This document shows, piece after piece, positions 11,894-25,194 of a DNA stretch of 64,000 bases. The position numbers and the translations under genes are program-made. This DNA is from Prunus persica (lineage: Eukaryota; Streptophyta; Magnoliopsida; Rosales; Rosaceae): assembly GCF_000346465.2 (NCBI RefSeq), contig NC_034013.1:15503757-15567756 (forward strand). Reading direction: 5' to 3'. Position 1 is the stretch's first letter; every line of letters begins with the position of its first letter. Under the pieces are notes generated by a model. It had not been told where the DNA came from, did no database searches, and saw only the letters and a list, made by a program, of their open reading frames with translations.

Positions 11894-14800
11894 TTGTGGG
11901 TAGTTTTAGCTTGGTTTCTGAAAACTGAGATTGAATGCAGAAAACGAAGAAGAAGAAAAATCAAATGAAGAGTATTCTTTGCTTTTCTCCTTATGTTTAT
12001 TTTCTTTTCATATTCATTCTCTCTTTTTTGGCACTTATCCGTGAGATTCTTGATTGCTTGTTGATCAAGCGGTTACTTTTTCCTTCAACTTTATCTCACA
12101 GTTTTACCTTCTGGGTTCATTTTAGTTAGTAAAATTATGGGTTAATTTGTGCCATTTGATTTATTTTTGGTTCGGGTTAAGTTGTCTTTCTTTTATATGA
12201 GTGATGGGTTGTTGGGTGATTGTGATTTTGTGAGTTTGCAAATAATGTTTTGTATAAAATCTGATGATAATAACATATATACGTTCTCTTATGCAGAAAC
12301 GAAATATCAAACAGAATATTCGGCTAGTTTCATTTCCAATTCTCCTGTGTTTATTGCTAGTTCTCGTCCAAACTTTGGTCAACCATGAACTCGATAAGCC
12401 TGAAAACAGGTGTGGTTGCATCTGTATTGATACAGATGGAGATGGCAAGTGTGAGAAAGTTTGCGCCCTAAAATACTCAACTCTAGAACAAGGAGCCAGT
12501 TGTCCCATTCCTGATCCTCCCCAATGGCCTCCATTGCTACAAGTGCCGGCTCCAAACCATCGTGCAGTGATATCCAGTGTTATTCCATATACAGACTTGC
12601 CAAATGAGTCATGTAAGAGGACAGGATCCTGTCCTGTAACTATGCTGTTCACTGGGAAAAATCAAACTCTAGGAGAAGGTATTACCCTCTCTCTCGGGCA
12701 TGTGTGTTTTAGTGTGTCAATTTTGAATGTTACACCTTCACCTGATGAGTTATGTAGATTATTATTTGATGTAATTGTATTGACTTTGTTTTCAGTTTAG
12801 TATATTAATGCTAACTGTTTACTGTACATTCTGATAGTTTTGGCTGGGAATATGTTCAGAAGTAATTTTACTCTGAATTCCTCTGATACCCTGGATAATT
12901 TAGCCAGTAGTGTTTCAGTAAGTTGTCTCCTCTCTACGTTCCTTTCCTACTTTTTCCTTTTGTTGTGAATCAGTTTTTTCTTTCTTTCATTCAAGTATTA
13001 TGGCTTCCTTAGTTTCTTGTTAACTGTTTTAGCTTTGCTTCTAAAGTCATTTTTTAATGAAATGTTTCAGGGTTCAGAATCAATGCCTGAAAACTCCAAT
13101 TTCCTTGATCCTGCTTTCTATTCAGATCTTCCAATATATAATGTGCAGAGTCAATGCTCACAAAACCCCATATCTTCTGTTCCCATTAACATATCATCCA
13201 TTCAGATGCAACAAGGTATATGTTACTTATGCACATACACAATTTTTGTTGCATGCCACCTACTAAAACGTTTTTCTTAATTTTGTCTTGAACCTAGAGG
13301 TTAGATGTGTTCAGGGTTTGCATTTGTGGCGCAACAGTTCTTCTGAGGTAAACAGTGAGCTGTATAAAGGTTACAAGAAGGGGAATTCAGAGAGGAAGAT
13401 TAATGAAATACTTGCAGGTTATCTTCTTCATATATCTATCTGGCTTGCTTGTTTGATTTGATGAAATAAGTACACTAGTAGGCCAATACTGACAGTGAAT
13501 TTTTTTTTGCAGCCTATGATTTCTCTAATTCAAATGGGAATAATTTTAATGTAAGCATATGGTACAATTCAACCTTTAAGAATGACACGGGCAGTGGTCC
13601 CATTGCTTTGCTGCGGCTTCCGCGTTTAGTGAATCTGGTATGCATCTATAACTTGTTTTTCTTGTTGAGTTTTCTTTTATGCTATCGATTATAATAGAAG
13701 CAGTAAATTCAATATAATAATGAGTGCTAACACTTGTATTCACAGGCATCCAATGCCTACGTTGAGTTTTTACAAGGATCTGGTACAGATATGCTGTTTG
13801 AGTTTGTCAAAGAAATGCCCAAACCTGAAAGCAAACTCAGGCTGGATTTTTCTTCTCTCCTTGGTACACTCTTCTTTACATGGGTCATTTTACAGCTGTT
13901 CCCGGTAAGTATATGAAGCTTTTCTCAAGTCTATCAATCCTGTTTGGTGCCATGGATTTGATTAAATTTTGCATCTTTTGATTTCAACATCTCGTCATTT
14001 GCATTTACAATTATAAGTAACTACATTTTCTTTTCTTCTCATAATTTATTCTCAAAGTATGGTTAAGAGTTCTGTGAGGTTATACGGTGATATCCTCTTT
14101 GTTGGCTCCCCATCATCTGCATTTTTGAGTCATGAAATCAACACTGCATACTACAAGTGCCTTCACAACTTTTGCAACATATGACTTTGAGAATGAAACT
14201 GAACCTCTCCATCTATTTACAAACACATGATTTTTATACTAGCTATACCTTAACCAATTGGAAATAATGTTTCACCATATCAGTTCTAAATACAGTTGTA
14301 AATGTTTCTCTTTTCCCAATTTCGTCCTCTATGCTATGCATAGAATGTTGATCTATGAGTGAGTATACATACTTACAGTTTCCGTTTGCCCAATTCTGAT
14401 GTAGGTTGTGTTGACGTCACTGGTATACGAGAAACAACAAAAACTGAGAATCATGATGAAAATGCATGGGCTTGGTGATGGGCCATATTGGATGATTTCC
14501 TATACTTATTTTCTTACAGTATCTTCAATCTACATGCTATGTTTTGTTATATTTGGCTCACTTATAGGTAATGATATGACTACTTAACAACTTTCTTAGT
14601 CTAGCTTCACTTCAATTGCTTTAACGAAGCTGACTTCATTACAGGGTTAAAATTCTTCACAATGAATGAATACAGCATCCAATTTATTTTTTACTTCATC
14701 TATATAAACTTGCAAATATCGCTGGCTTTTCTAGTTGCTGCTATGTTTTCAGACGTGAAGACTTCTACAGGTTTGATGTTGTTTGTTTGTATTTATATGA

Positions 14801-17800
14801 AACGTAGTGGGCCACTCTTAACTTTTATCTAACAAGGTGAGTTGACTGACATTTTTGTCATGATAACAGTTATTGGTTACATATTTGTCTTTGGAAGTGG
14901 TCTTTTGGGAGGCTTTCTTTTTCAATTCTTTGTCCAAGATACATCATTCCCAAGTAAGTGGAAACATTTGTGAAAATTCAGTATCTGTTGCTTTGCTCTT
15001 GTTTGTTTCCATGATAACTATTTCCAGTGTTAAACTAATATTTAAAAGGGTTCTCTTTCAAGGGGGTGCATTTCAGAATATCATTTTATGCAAATTGTTA
15101 TGTAGTTCTCCCTCCTCTCAATATTATGTTAGCTTGCTTAGATCTTGAGGTGCCCGGGGAGATGGTTTCCAATTCCACCTTGCCTTACCAGTGAATACCT
15201 CTGAAGCCTTTGTCACACCAAGATGAAGGCTACAGTGGGTGTCTTACCTGTTTAATGTAATTCATTGGCATTCCTGGAGAGATACTTTCTGCAAAGAGAG
15301 GCACATTAGTAAAATCTTTTTAAATAACTGGAAAAATCTGCAAGCTTGATGAATCTCAAAATAATAACACTCTAGTTTTTTTGATATCACATAGGACTAT
15401 TATTTATGACTGAGAGCATATTGTCGATATGTATTAAGTAAACTTGAGGGATACAACAATATGCTCTATTGAGTTTGTGGTCTGATTCTGTTGATATTCT
15501 GGAGGTGGCAACCTTCAAATATAAACCAATGTGCTGTTAGTGGACCAAACTGTCCACTGCTTAGTACTTCAACTGTCAGTGATTAGTGTTTGCTTAAGTT
15601 TTGCCTCCTCTTTCTACTTGTACTTCTCAAACACTCAGCTCATTATAAAATTGTTTTGCATTGTTGTAGGAGGTTGGATCATTGTTCTGGAGCTATATCC
15701 TGGCTTCTCTCTATATCGTGGGTTATATGAGTTTGCGCAATATGCCTTTAATGGCAATTATATGGGAACTGATGGGATGCGGTGGGGAGATTTAAGTGAT
15801 AGCAATAATGGGATGAGAGAGGTCTTTATTATCATGGTTGTCGAGTGGTTTTTGGTGCTTCTTTTTGCATATTACGTAGATCAAGCTGTCTCATCAGGAA
15901 CCGGGAAAGGTACTTTCTTTTGCTTACAAAGATTTAGGAAGAAGAAACTGTCATCTTTTAAGATGCGTAGTTTGCGAAGGCATGGATCTAAAGTTTCTAT
16001 TGAGATGGAGAAACCTGATGTTGGTCAGGAGGTAACTTTTTCTTGCACTTTAACTTATATACTCAATTTTCATTGCTGGTTTAGTATTTGGAGATTATCA
16101 GTTTCCAGATCATTTAGGTGGAAAGACAAAATTTCAACTTTTTGCTATATGATTCAAGATTAGTCTTAAGTTTTGGTACCCTTGTTCCATGTCCTTGATG
16201 TTTATAAGTGTCACTGATGTTTGACCAAAAAAATCAGTGTCACTGATGTTTGCTTCATGCATGTCTTTCATATCTTTATGAGTTTTTCATCTTCCTCAAA
16301 ATGATGTGCCTAAAGTTAATATGCATGAATAATGCTTCCACTTCCTTTCCAGAGGGAGAAGGTTGAAAAGTTGCTACTGGATTCAGATACAACTCATGCA
16401 GTCATCTGTGACAACCTCAAAAAGGTGTATTCTGGAAGAGATGGAAACCCTGAGAAATTTGCAGTGAGAGGGTTGTCTCTTGCTTTGTCTCGGGGAGAGT
16501 GTTTTGGTATGCTTGGCCCTAATGGTGCTGGGAAGACCTCTTTTATCAATATGGTCAGTATACTCTTTCAAACTTTAATTAACATGCATTACATTTACAC
16601 TAAATTTCTAACATTTTTCTTTTCGTTTGCTGGTGAGATCATTATTCCTTAAGATTTCATATCTAGTCATTTAAAAGAATAAATTGAGAAAAACTGGAAA
16701 AGTATTGTAAGAAAGTTTTCAAGTAATCAAATATTTGCTCAAATAAATCAAGGACTTTTTTTATGCTTCATGGAGATATATAATTTTATTTACTCCTATT
16801 ATCCAACTCAGTCATGTTCTTTTCTTGGCTTCCGTTAGCTATAACTGTTGTCACGTCGTCCTGTCTCTGCTGCATTGACATCTCCAGTCTTCTCTGGTAG
16901 AGCTATGCTTGTAGAGTTAATATTGTTGGGCTGGCTTCACCCCTCTGGATGCTGTCCAATATTCTTGCATGTCAAGGAATTGCCTTTGCTCTTGTGTTTT
17001 CTTTGGTCTTTAAAACTTTTAAAAGTTAATGTGTATTTATCTTTCCACAGATGATTGGTCTCACAAAGTCAACCTCTGGCACTGCTTATGTTCAAGGTCT
17101 GGACATTCAGACTCAGATGGATGAAATATATACCAGCATGGGTGTTTGTCCACAGCATGAGTAAGCTAGAACTTTTCCTTAAGGCAAAATGTTCCTTCAA
17201 TTAAAATCTGATTAATTTCTCGGTTTTTTGGACATTTCTGTAGCCTGCTATGGGAAACCCTGACTGGAAGGGAGCATTTACTATTTTATGGAAGACTTAA
17301 AAACCTCAAAGGTTCTGCATTAATACAAGTAAGTCAATATATATTTTATATAGAAATAGTGACCGACAAATAATAAACCGAACTAGTCTAGTTGAAGTGT
17401 GTGCTCTGGATTATTATTTTGAGAATAACTCTCTTGTTTTTTCTGTTGTTTCACGTCCCAATTTTGTTGCTGAAGGCAGTGGAAGAATCTTTGAAAAGTG
17501 TCAATCTATTTTATGGTGGGGTTGCAGACAAACAAGCTGGAAAGTATAGTGGAGGTATGAAGAGAAGGCTTAGCGTTGCCATTTCACTTATAGGGGATCC
17601 CAAAGTATGTCTTCGTGCTCTGTTAAAGCTACTTTGGCTATATCTGTGATAGTTTTCGTGGAGAATCAGATATGTTATCTCGAGATGCTACTCTACTTAT
17701 TGCCTTCTTCTATAAATTCCTTCTAGGTTGTTTACATGGATGAACCCAGTACTGGACTTGATCCAGCTTCAAGAAACAACTTATGGAATGTTGTGAAGCG

Positions 17801-18471
17801 TGCAAAACAAGACCGGGCAATCATCTTAACTAGTACTCCCTGTCCTCCCCTCTATTTACTGTTTTGTCAATTATAAAATCCATGGCGGCTCAGTACAGTA
17901 TGGAGTAGTGTTAACTGTTAAGCAACAGCATAATGACCTCTTTTGCTTCTTTATTCACTTAAAAAGCTGGTCTGTGTATCTTCAGCACATTCCATGGAAG
18001 AGGCAGAGGTTCTCTGTGATCGGTTAGGAGTTTTTGTGGATGGTAGCTTGCAGTGCATAGGAAACCCAAAAGAGGTATCTTAATTTAGTGCCATAACATC
18101 TGTATAGGACATATATCGGTTTTTCTCAACACTTTCTGCATAACACTTGTTACTAAAATTGTGTATCTCAGCTGAAAGCCAGATATGGAGGATCTTATGT
18201 GTTTACAATGACAACATCTTCGAATCATGAGGAAGAGGTGGAGAATTTGGTGCGAAGACTCTCCCCAAATGCTAACAAGATATACTATCTTTCTGGGACC
18301 CAGAAGTTTGAGTTGCCTAAACAGGAGGTCAGAATTGCAGACGTATTCGAGTCAGTTGAGAATGCAAAGCACAGGTTCACAGTTTTCGCGTGGGGTCTAG
18401 CTGACACCACCTTGGAGGATGTCTTCATTAAGGTCGCACTTGAGGCCCAAGCCTCCAATGTACTGACATGA
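11780..18471 (+). CDS. ABC transporter A family half transporter, ABCA7-type, tandem copy 1
   Basis: Eighteen exons: 11780-11857, 12297-12678, 12838-12917, 13071-13215, 13298-13417, 13513-13637, 13746-13904, 14405-14567, 14645-14770, 14870-14953, 15670-16031, 16353-16553, 17051-17160, 17244-17328, 17476-17604, 17727-17832, 17986-18074, 18172-18471. The product is 947 residues and every junction keeps frame. The start [20 protein letters not shown] is typical of the ABCA3-ABCA8 plant subgroup. A Cys-rich loop ([18 protein letters not shown]) follows the first helix. The C-terminal ATPase domain has Walker [10 protein letters not shown] near residue 663, signature [11 protein letters not shown] near 764, Walker [14 protein letters not shown] and H-loop TTHSMEEAE. 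It is divergent from ABCA2 and head-to-tail with copy 2. In Arabidopsis this subgroup (ABCA9 relatives) is linked to fatty acid or acyl-CoA import at the ER; the role here is inferred. Confidence 0.95.
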
Positions 18472-18982
18472 TTGTCATATTTTGTTCATTGCTACTGAGA
18501 TGTTAATTTTGTATGTCATTTGGTTTCACGTTGGAAATATTCATTTCCATTTGTTTTATACGTGCTGATATATAGAAATAAATAATGAAATTTGACAGTT
18601 TGTATATATCAATTCTCTCTCTTTTTGTTGAAAGAGAAACCAAAATTCTTTTGTCTTTGTTCGTTTTTTAGATTAGGCATTGTTTTGTTCAGCGGGAAAA
18701 GTTTGGTAGTTCATGCTTTTGATACTTGATCAACTAACTGAGCTAAGGTGAAAAAAGCATGCATCATGCGACATGCATGTCTTGAGGACTCTGGTCTATT
18801 TATAAGATCAGAAGCTTAAGCTCAAGCGCACCACTCTTCTCTTTCTCTGAGTATCCTCTCCATATTAGCAAAAAAGCGAAGCATCCCTCCTCTCACGTTT
18901 CATCACATTTTCTAACTTTCCCATGTGGTAAGTATCAATCTTTCCTTTGCGTCAAATTTGGTTGCTTCTTTTCGAGCCAATT

Positions 18983-19131
18983 GGGCTGCGAAGCTACCTT
19001 AAGCAAATTCTAATGTTGTACGACCGCAAACCCCTGCGGTCCCAGGAGGAGTGAGAGTGCTGGATCTGAACGCAGTGAAAAAAGGAAAACCTTAATGTCA
19101 CTAGAATTTGCTGAAGGTAGCTGCACAGCCC
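18983..19131. ncRNA. Long-armed hairpin, miRNA-precursor-like
   Basis: Arms 18983-19012 and 19102-19131 are inverted repeats of 30 bases with only three mismatches and no gaps by eye, enclosing an 89-base loop. The geometry would suit a plant MIR precursor. A TATA-like box lies about 180 bases upstream on the plus strand. The arm sequence does not match any conserved miRNA I recognise. A small inverted-repeat transposon is the main alternative, but no target-site duplication is visible beside the arms. Confidence 0.35.
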
Positions 19132-19906
19132 ATAGTAGCTTCATAGCCTCAAAATTGAGTTTGTTAAATTTAATCCCTACAGAGTTCTCTTTTTCCCCCT
19201 CAAAAGTATACCAGCATTTTAACACTCTTAACCACATGCATTGCAGTTCTTGGCTATTTGACGTTTGGAAAATAAGGATTGTCCAATCGCAAGTGACAAT
19301 TATAAGCTGCTCACACAATTTCCAAGAGATATAGAGGCCGTGCCCGTGCAGAAGGTTTTTATTCCATAGTTATAACTGCTTGCTAGTCATAATCTGCATG
19401 GCCTTGTATGGCTTGGTAATTATGTGAGCAGCTTGTTGGTTAACATAGTGATGATGATTACAGCTAGAGCTGAAAACCCGGCTGGATCCCAGATGATCTG
19501 AATATTGGTACATTGGCATTAACCTCCAAGGCCCTCAGCACGAAATGTAGAGCCACAAGCCCCAGATGAGAAATTTTTAAGAGCCATAAGTCCCAAAATC
19601 AGGCCTAATTTGGAATGGAAGAAGAGCCAGCTTGGTTTTTCTCTTAGACAACACGATTGGATCGAAATGCTCCTCCACGTGAGAGGTATGTGTTCAATAA
19701 GTAATGGCACGGTTGGACTGAAATGCTCCTTAGGGGCACATGTTTGATAAGTAATGGAGGAATTTATTAGAAATTGACGAGTGTCCTTGAATTGCTTGGA
19801 ATTGACAACCATATAAATAAAATTGTTAAAATTAAAATTATAAGGACCAAGTATTAAAGGGGTAAAACTATAACAATCAAATGTGACTTTTTATCTTAAC
19901 TTAAAA

Positions 19907-19926
19907 ATATATATATATATATATAT
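19907..19926. repeat. (AT)n microsatellite
   Basis: A pure alternating AT run in the spacer between ABCA copies. Confidence 0.85.
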
Positions 19927-20382
19927 TCTTTGGAGATATCATAAAATAATTGATGCATGTAAGTCTCACAATGTATCAATTCCCTGAAGCGTCTAGTGCT
20001 CAAGAATTTAGTAGTGTGACATCTCCCCCTACAAACACAAGTGGTACAATTGCCGATTGCCATCTACAACTATGAACGGACACCTCTGGCTGGCTTTTCA
20101 GAGCTCAGTTAATAATGATTTTTATTAAAACCGACAATCAAAAGTCAGAATTACACTCTTGTTTTTTTTCTTGGACGAACAGAATTGCGTTCTTGTAAAA
20201 TTTAAATACGACACATGTCACGTCGTGTAGGTAATAGTCATGTCAAAATAATTGCTTCCTGTCGAATAGAAAAGGCCAAAATTGCTTACATTTAACTGAA
20301 GAGCAATTCTTTGAGGGGCCAATACCCAAATAATGTACTTCTTCTCATTACATGATTTTATGTTTTCCTTTTCTTGTTTCAG

Positions 20383-20763
20383 AAACGAAATATCAAGACA
20401 AATATTTGGCTCATTTCATTTCCAATCATCCTGTGTTTATTGACTCTTGTCCTCAAAAGATTGTCGGACCAGATATGGGATGAACCCGCTGAGTGTGGCT
20501 GTAGTAAAGAGGCAGGGTGTTACTATGAAGATGCTTTCAATGGAGGTATCCGTTGTGCGTTTCCTAACCCTCCAGAATGGCCTCCATTGTTTCAAATACC
20601 TGCTCCCGAATATCGCTCTGTGAGAAGTGAGGTTGTTCCTCTCACAGATTTGCCAAATGGTGTGAAATTTTTAAGGCATCAAAGAGAAGCTGATCATTTA
20701 GCCATTGATATACTGAGTGGGCTCCATGCCTCAATTAATGATTTGAGTGGGATTTATTTGTGA
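20383..20763 (+). pseudogene. Orphan ABCA7-type exon 2 fragment
   Basis: A good 3' splice site (TTCTTGTTTCAG) is followed by sequence clearly homologous to exon 2 of the flanking ABCA genes. It has KRNIKTNIWLISFPIILCLL, a Cys-rich loop with CGCSKEAGCYY, and the conserved FPNPPEWPPLFQIPAPEYR stretch. Homology stops after DLPN at about 20660, where intact copies read DLPNESC. The frame then runs on with unrelated residues to a stop at 20761-20763. No exon 1 precedes it and no exons 3-18 follow before the next intact gene at 21037. It is best read as the relic of a third array member. Confidence 0.85.
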
Positions 20764-21036
20764 TGGTTAAGACAGTCAAATGCAACAAATCAGGCATTGG
20801 CTGAGGACTTGCTAAATTTAAGTTTTAACGAACAATGTTAATTAAAAGAGTGGCATACAAAACTCTTGTCTTCTTTTCTTATTTTTTTCCCAGAGAAGTG
20901 CATTTGGGGACACGAAGTGTCTAATTTCTGTTGAAGGTTTTCAACTTTGACGCCCTATTTAGTTACAAGTCTACGCTACCACTTCCATATTGATTTTGGG
21001 TTTCTTGGTTATCAAGTCAAAGCGCTTCGGACATCA

Positions 21037-22640
21037 ATGGCGGATGTTGCTGGTCGCCCTGCCAATTTTTGGCTTCAGTCCAATGCTTTGCTCAGGAAAA
21101 ACTTAACCTTTCAGGTTCTCCAGCAACCAATTAATTAATTTAATTATTCAATTTAGCTCCTGAGTTATGACAAAGTATCAACTTAATTAATTTAATTGTC
21201 GATGATGATTTTGCAGAAACGAAGGATGTGTGCCAATATAGCCCTGATTTTAATACCAGCCTTCTTCTGCTCGCTCTTTGCTTTCTTCCAAATCGTTGTG
21301 GATGTGTACACGAACAAACCTAATACGAAATGCGGATCGGATCTAGCAGACATCGGGCATTTTGACGATTCATGTCCAATTCCTAAGCCTCCAGAATGGC
21401 CTGCCCTGTTAAAAATACCAAAGAATGATTTTCGTGCAGTGAGAAGTGATTTCTTGTCGTTCAAAGACTTGCCAGATGAGTCATGCAGGAAGAAGGGCTC
21501 ATGTCCTGTCACAATCCTCATGACTGGAACTAATCATTCTTTAGCACAAAGTATTATTTCTTCTCTACATTTTGACATGTTGGTTATTTAATTAACGGCG
21601 GAAACGCAAAGCTGGGATAATAGTAGGTGCTTCTTGTATTATTATCGAACGTCTAACTAACATTAATATGTGCACATTTGTTAGCATTGGCTTCGAGCAT
21701 GTTTTCCGGGTCTTTCCCGGTGAATTCCTCCGGTAATCTTACTGATTGGGCTAAAACTGTCATGGTAAGTTGTCATTTTTCTTCCATTTGGTTTTCATTC
21801 TTCTCTTTTTTCAATGTGATTAAATAATATTAATTACGTTTTACGATTGTAATAAAATATGCAGGGTACAGAGTCCCCACTTCAGTCATCCTATATGTTT
21901 GATCCTGCGTTCACTTCGCCGGATCCAACTCCCATCTCTAATCTGCAGCGTCAATGCCCTCCCCAGTTATCTACATCATCTGCTACACTTCGGGTATCAA
22001 CCACCCCAATAAAAAAAGGTACTTCTATTTTTATTTTTATAGTTAAACCCTATATTTGTATAATGTACGGTTTCTCTCTGTCTCTATATATGTGTACAAA
22101 TACATACACATGCGTGTATTGTATACTCTCTGTATATAATGTACGTGGACATTGTGGATATTCGCAGCTGTTGATTGTGTTGACCATACGATAAAGGCAA
22201 CTCGATGAATGATATCAGTTTTGTTAATTGTGTGTGCAAGCAAAGGTTCACCTTTAACTTTAGTTGCATATATGCAACATACTAAGTTCAAGTTTAACGG
22301 TGTTTGTCTTGAATGTAGAGGTTACGTGTGTTCAAGCCCTGTATTTGTGGCGCAATAGTTCTTCTGAGATAAACAATGAGCTATACAAGGGTTACATGAA
22401 GGGGAATTCAGAGAAGAAGATTAATGAGATACTTTCAGGTTCATTATATCTACTACTTTGATTTATATATGGCTTTAATTAATAATGTTTGATATATGTG
22501 ATGAATAGGGTATCATTCTTGCAGCTTATGATTTCTCAAACTCAAATGCAAAGACTTATAATGTGACCTTATGGTACAATTCGACCACCCAAGCTGTCGG
22601 TGCTAGAGCTTTGTTGCGACTACCACGCACCGTGAACATG

Positions 22641-22674
<34 letters not shown>

Positions 22675-25152
22675 GCATACCTACATATGTACCTTCATTT
22701 TAACTTGTCCAGATTGTTTTATATGTTTTCACAGGCAACAAATGCCTACCTTCAGTCTTTGAAGGGGCCTAAAACCAAAATCATGTTTGATTTTGTCAAA
22801 GAAATGCCCAAGTCTCGAAGTGTAAATAAGATGGATTTTGCCTCTCTTGCTGGCACAATCTTCTTTACATGGATCGTTTTACAACTGTTCCCAGTAAGAT
22901 TGTTGTTATTAATTCATGATCCCATATTAAACCTTAATTGTAAGTCTATTTTGCTAAGTTATATTAATCTTCTTTCCGATTTTTCTAACTTGTGGTGTAG
23001 GTTGTGTTGACTGCAATAGTTTATGAGAAGGAACAAAGACTGAGAATCATGATGAAAATGCATGGCCTCGGTGACGGGCCTTATTGGATGATTTCGTATG
23101 TGTATTTTCTCACAATATCTGCACTCTACATGCTGTGTTTTATTGGATTTGGCTCACTTCTAGGTACATATATAGTATTTTGGTAAAGGCTAGCTTTATT
23201 TAATTTGAGTTAATGCTTTAATTGACCAACTTAATTACATTCATGAAGGGTTAAGTTATTTCACTCAAAATGACTACTCCATCCAGTTTGTGTTCTTCTT
23301 CATCTACATAAACTTGCAAATAGCCCTGGCTTTTCTACTAGCTTCAGTGTTTTCAGACACCAGGACTGCTACAGGTTTGATGTTAGTTTTAGCTACTTTT
23401 ATTATCTTATGAGATGACTTTGATGATTGAGATTCTTAATTTCCATGATTGATTTGATGAATATCACAGTTGTGGCTTACATTTTTGTCTTCGGAAGCGG
23501 GCTTCTTGGAGCCTTTTTTTTCGAACACCTTATCAAAGATGCATCTAGTAAGTGTAACAAGTGGAGATTAATATTTGTGTTTGATTATTACAAATGAAGT
23601 TGTTTTGCGTTAATTAATGTATTTTGTAGGAAGCTTGCTGGTTTTTCTGGAGCTCTATCCCGGCTTTTCTCTATATCGCGGGCTATATGAGTTGGGGCAA
23701 TATGCCATTGAAGCCAAAGCCTTGGGGACTCGTGGGATGACATGGGAAAATTTGAATGATAGCTACAATGGGATGAGAGATGTGATGGTTATCATGGGGT
23801 TTGAGTGGCTTGGGCTGCTTCTTCTTGCATATTACATAGATCAAGTTGTGACATGTGGAAAAGGTCCTCTATTTTTCTTGCAAAACTCTAGGAACAAGAA
23901 CCCCTCAACTCTTAGGATGCCTACCTTGCAGAGGCAAGGATCTAAGGATTTTGGTGACATGGACAAACCTGATATTAGTAATGAGGTAACTCAATTTTTG
24001 TCTACATTGTGCTATGCCAGATAAATATAATATACGCTGAGATTTTAATACTTCAACTTGCTTAATTTGCAGAGAGAAAAGGTTGAGAAGCTGCTCCAAG
24101 ATCCAAATGATAAAAGCCATGTTGTCATCTGTGACAATGTCAAAAAGGTATATCCAGGAAGAGATGGAAACCCTGAGAAATTTGCAGTGAGAGGGTTGTC
24201 TCTTGCTTTGCTTAGAGGGGAATGCTTTGGTATGCTTGGTCCCAGTGGTGCAGGGAAGACCTCTTTTATTGAAATGGTACACTCTGAATCTTTGATTGGC
24301 TGATACAGTTTCTTCGGAACATCATATGGTAATGACTGATACAGACTCTTTCCACAGATGATTGGTCTCACAAAGCCTACCTTTGGAACATCATATGTCA
24401 ATGGCCTGGATATTGTAACTCAAATGAATGAAATATATACCTGCATGGGAGTTTGTCCACAATATGAGTAAGCTATAGATATAATTCTTGCCTGATGTAT
24501 CTAGGAAGCGGAGTTTTCCCTTCTCTTTTTGTTGGTTCTTTCTTTCAGATCTTATAATCTAATTAGTTTCATGCTTTCCGGACAAATTTTAGCCTGCTAT
24601 GGGAAACCCTGACAGGAAGGGAGCACCTACTGTTTTATGGCAGACTTAAGAACCTCAAAGGTTCTGTCTTAACGAATGTAAGTCAGTTCATACATGTTCT
24701 TTTGTCAATTAGTCAATACATACATGTTCTCTTCTCATATGTGTTTGTGAGTGAATAAGAGCTTTGTTTTTCCTATTTCCTGTCCCAATTTTGTTGATAA
24801 AGGCAGTGGAAGAATCATTGAAGAATCTGAATCTATTTCATGGTGGGGTAGCTGACAAACAAGCAGGGCAGTATAGTGGAGGTATGAAGAGAAGGCTTAG
24901 CGTCGCAATTTCACTGATAGGGAATCCCATAGTATGTCTTGATCTCTGTCAAAGCTACTTAATCTGGCTATATGTATTGGTTTAACTTCCTAGAAAAGTC
25001 TGCTGCTATTTGTTGCATTTCTCTAAGTGTTACTTATTCAATGTAGGCTGTTTACATGGATGAGCCAAGTACTGGACTTGATCCAGCTTCAAGAAACACT
25101 CTATGGAATGTTATCAAGCTTGCAAAACAAGACCGTGTCATCATCCTAACCA

Positions 25153-25194
<42 letters not shown>

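Larger units (their letters stand above)
18472..20382. other. Spacer between ABCA7-type copy 1 and the orphan exon
   Basis: No protein-coding gene is seen in about 1.9 kb. It holds a TATA-like TATTTATAAG at 18797-18806, a strong donor-like GTAAGTAT at 18929-18936, a long-armed hairpin at 18983-19131, and an AT microsatellite at 19907-19926. Short open frames here lack any family features. No ABCA exon 1 can be found ahead of the orphan exon 2. Confidence 0.6.
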
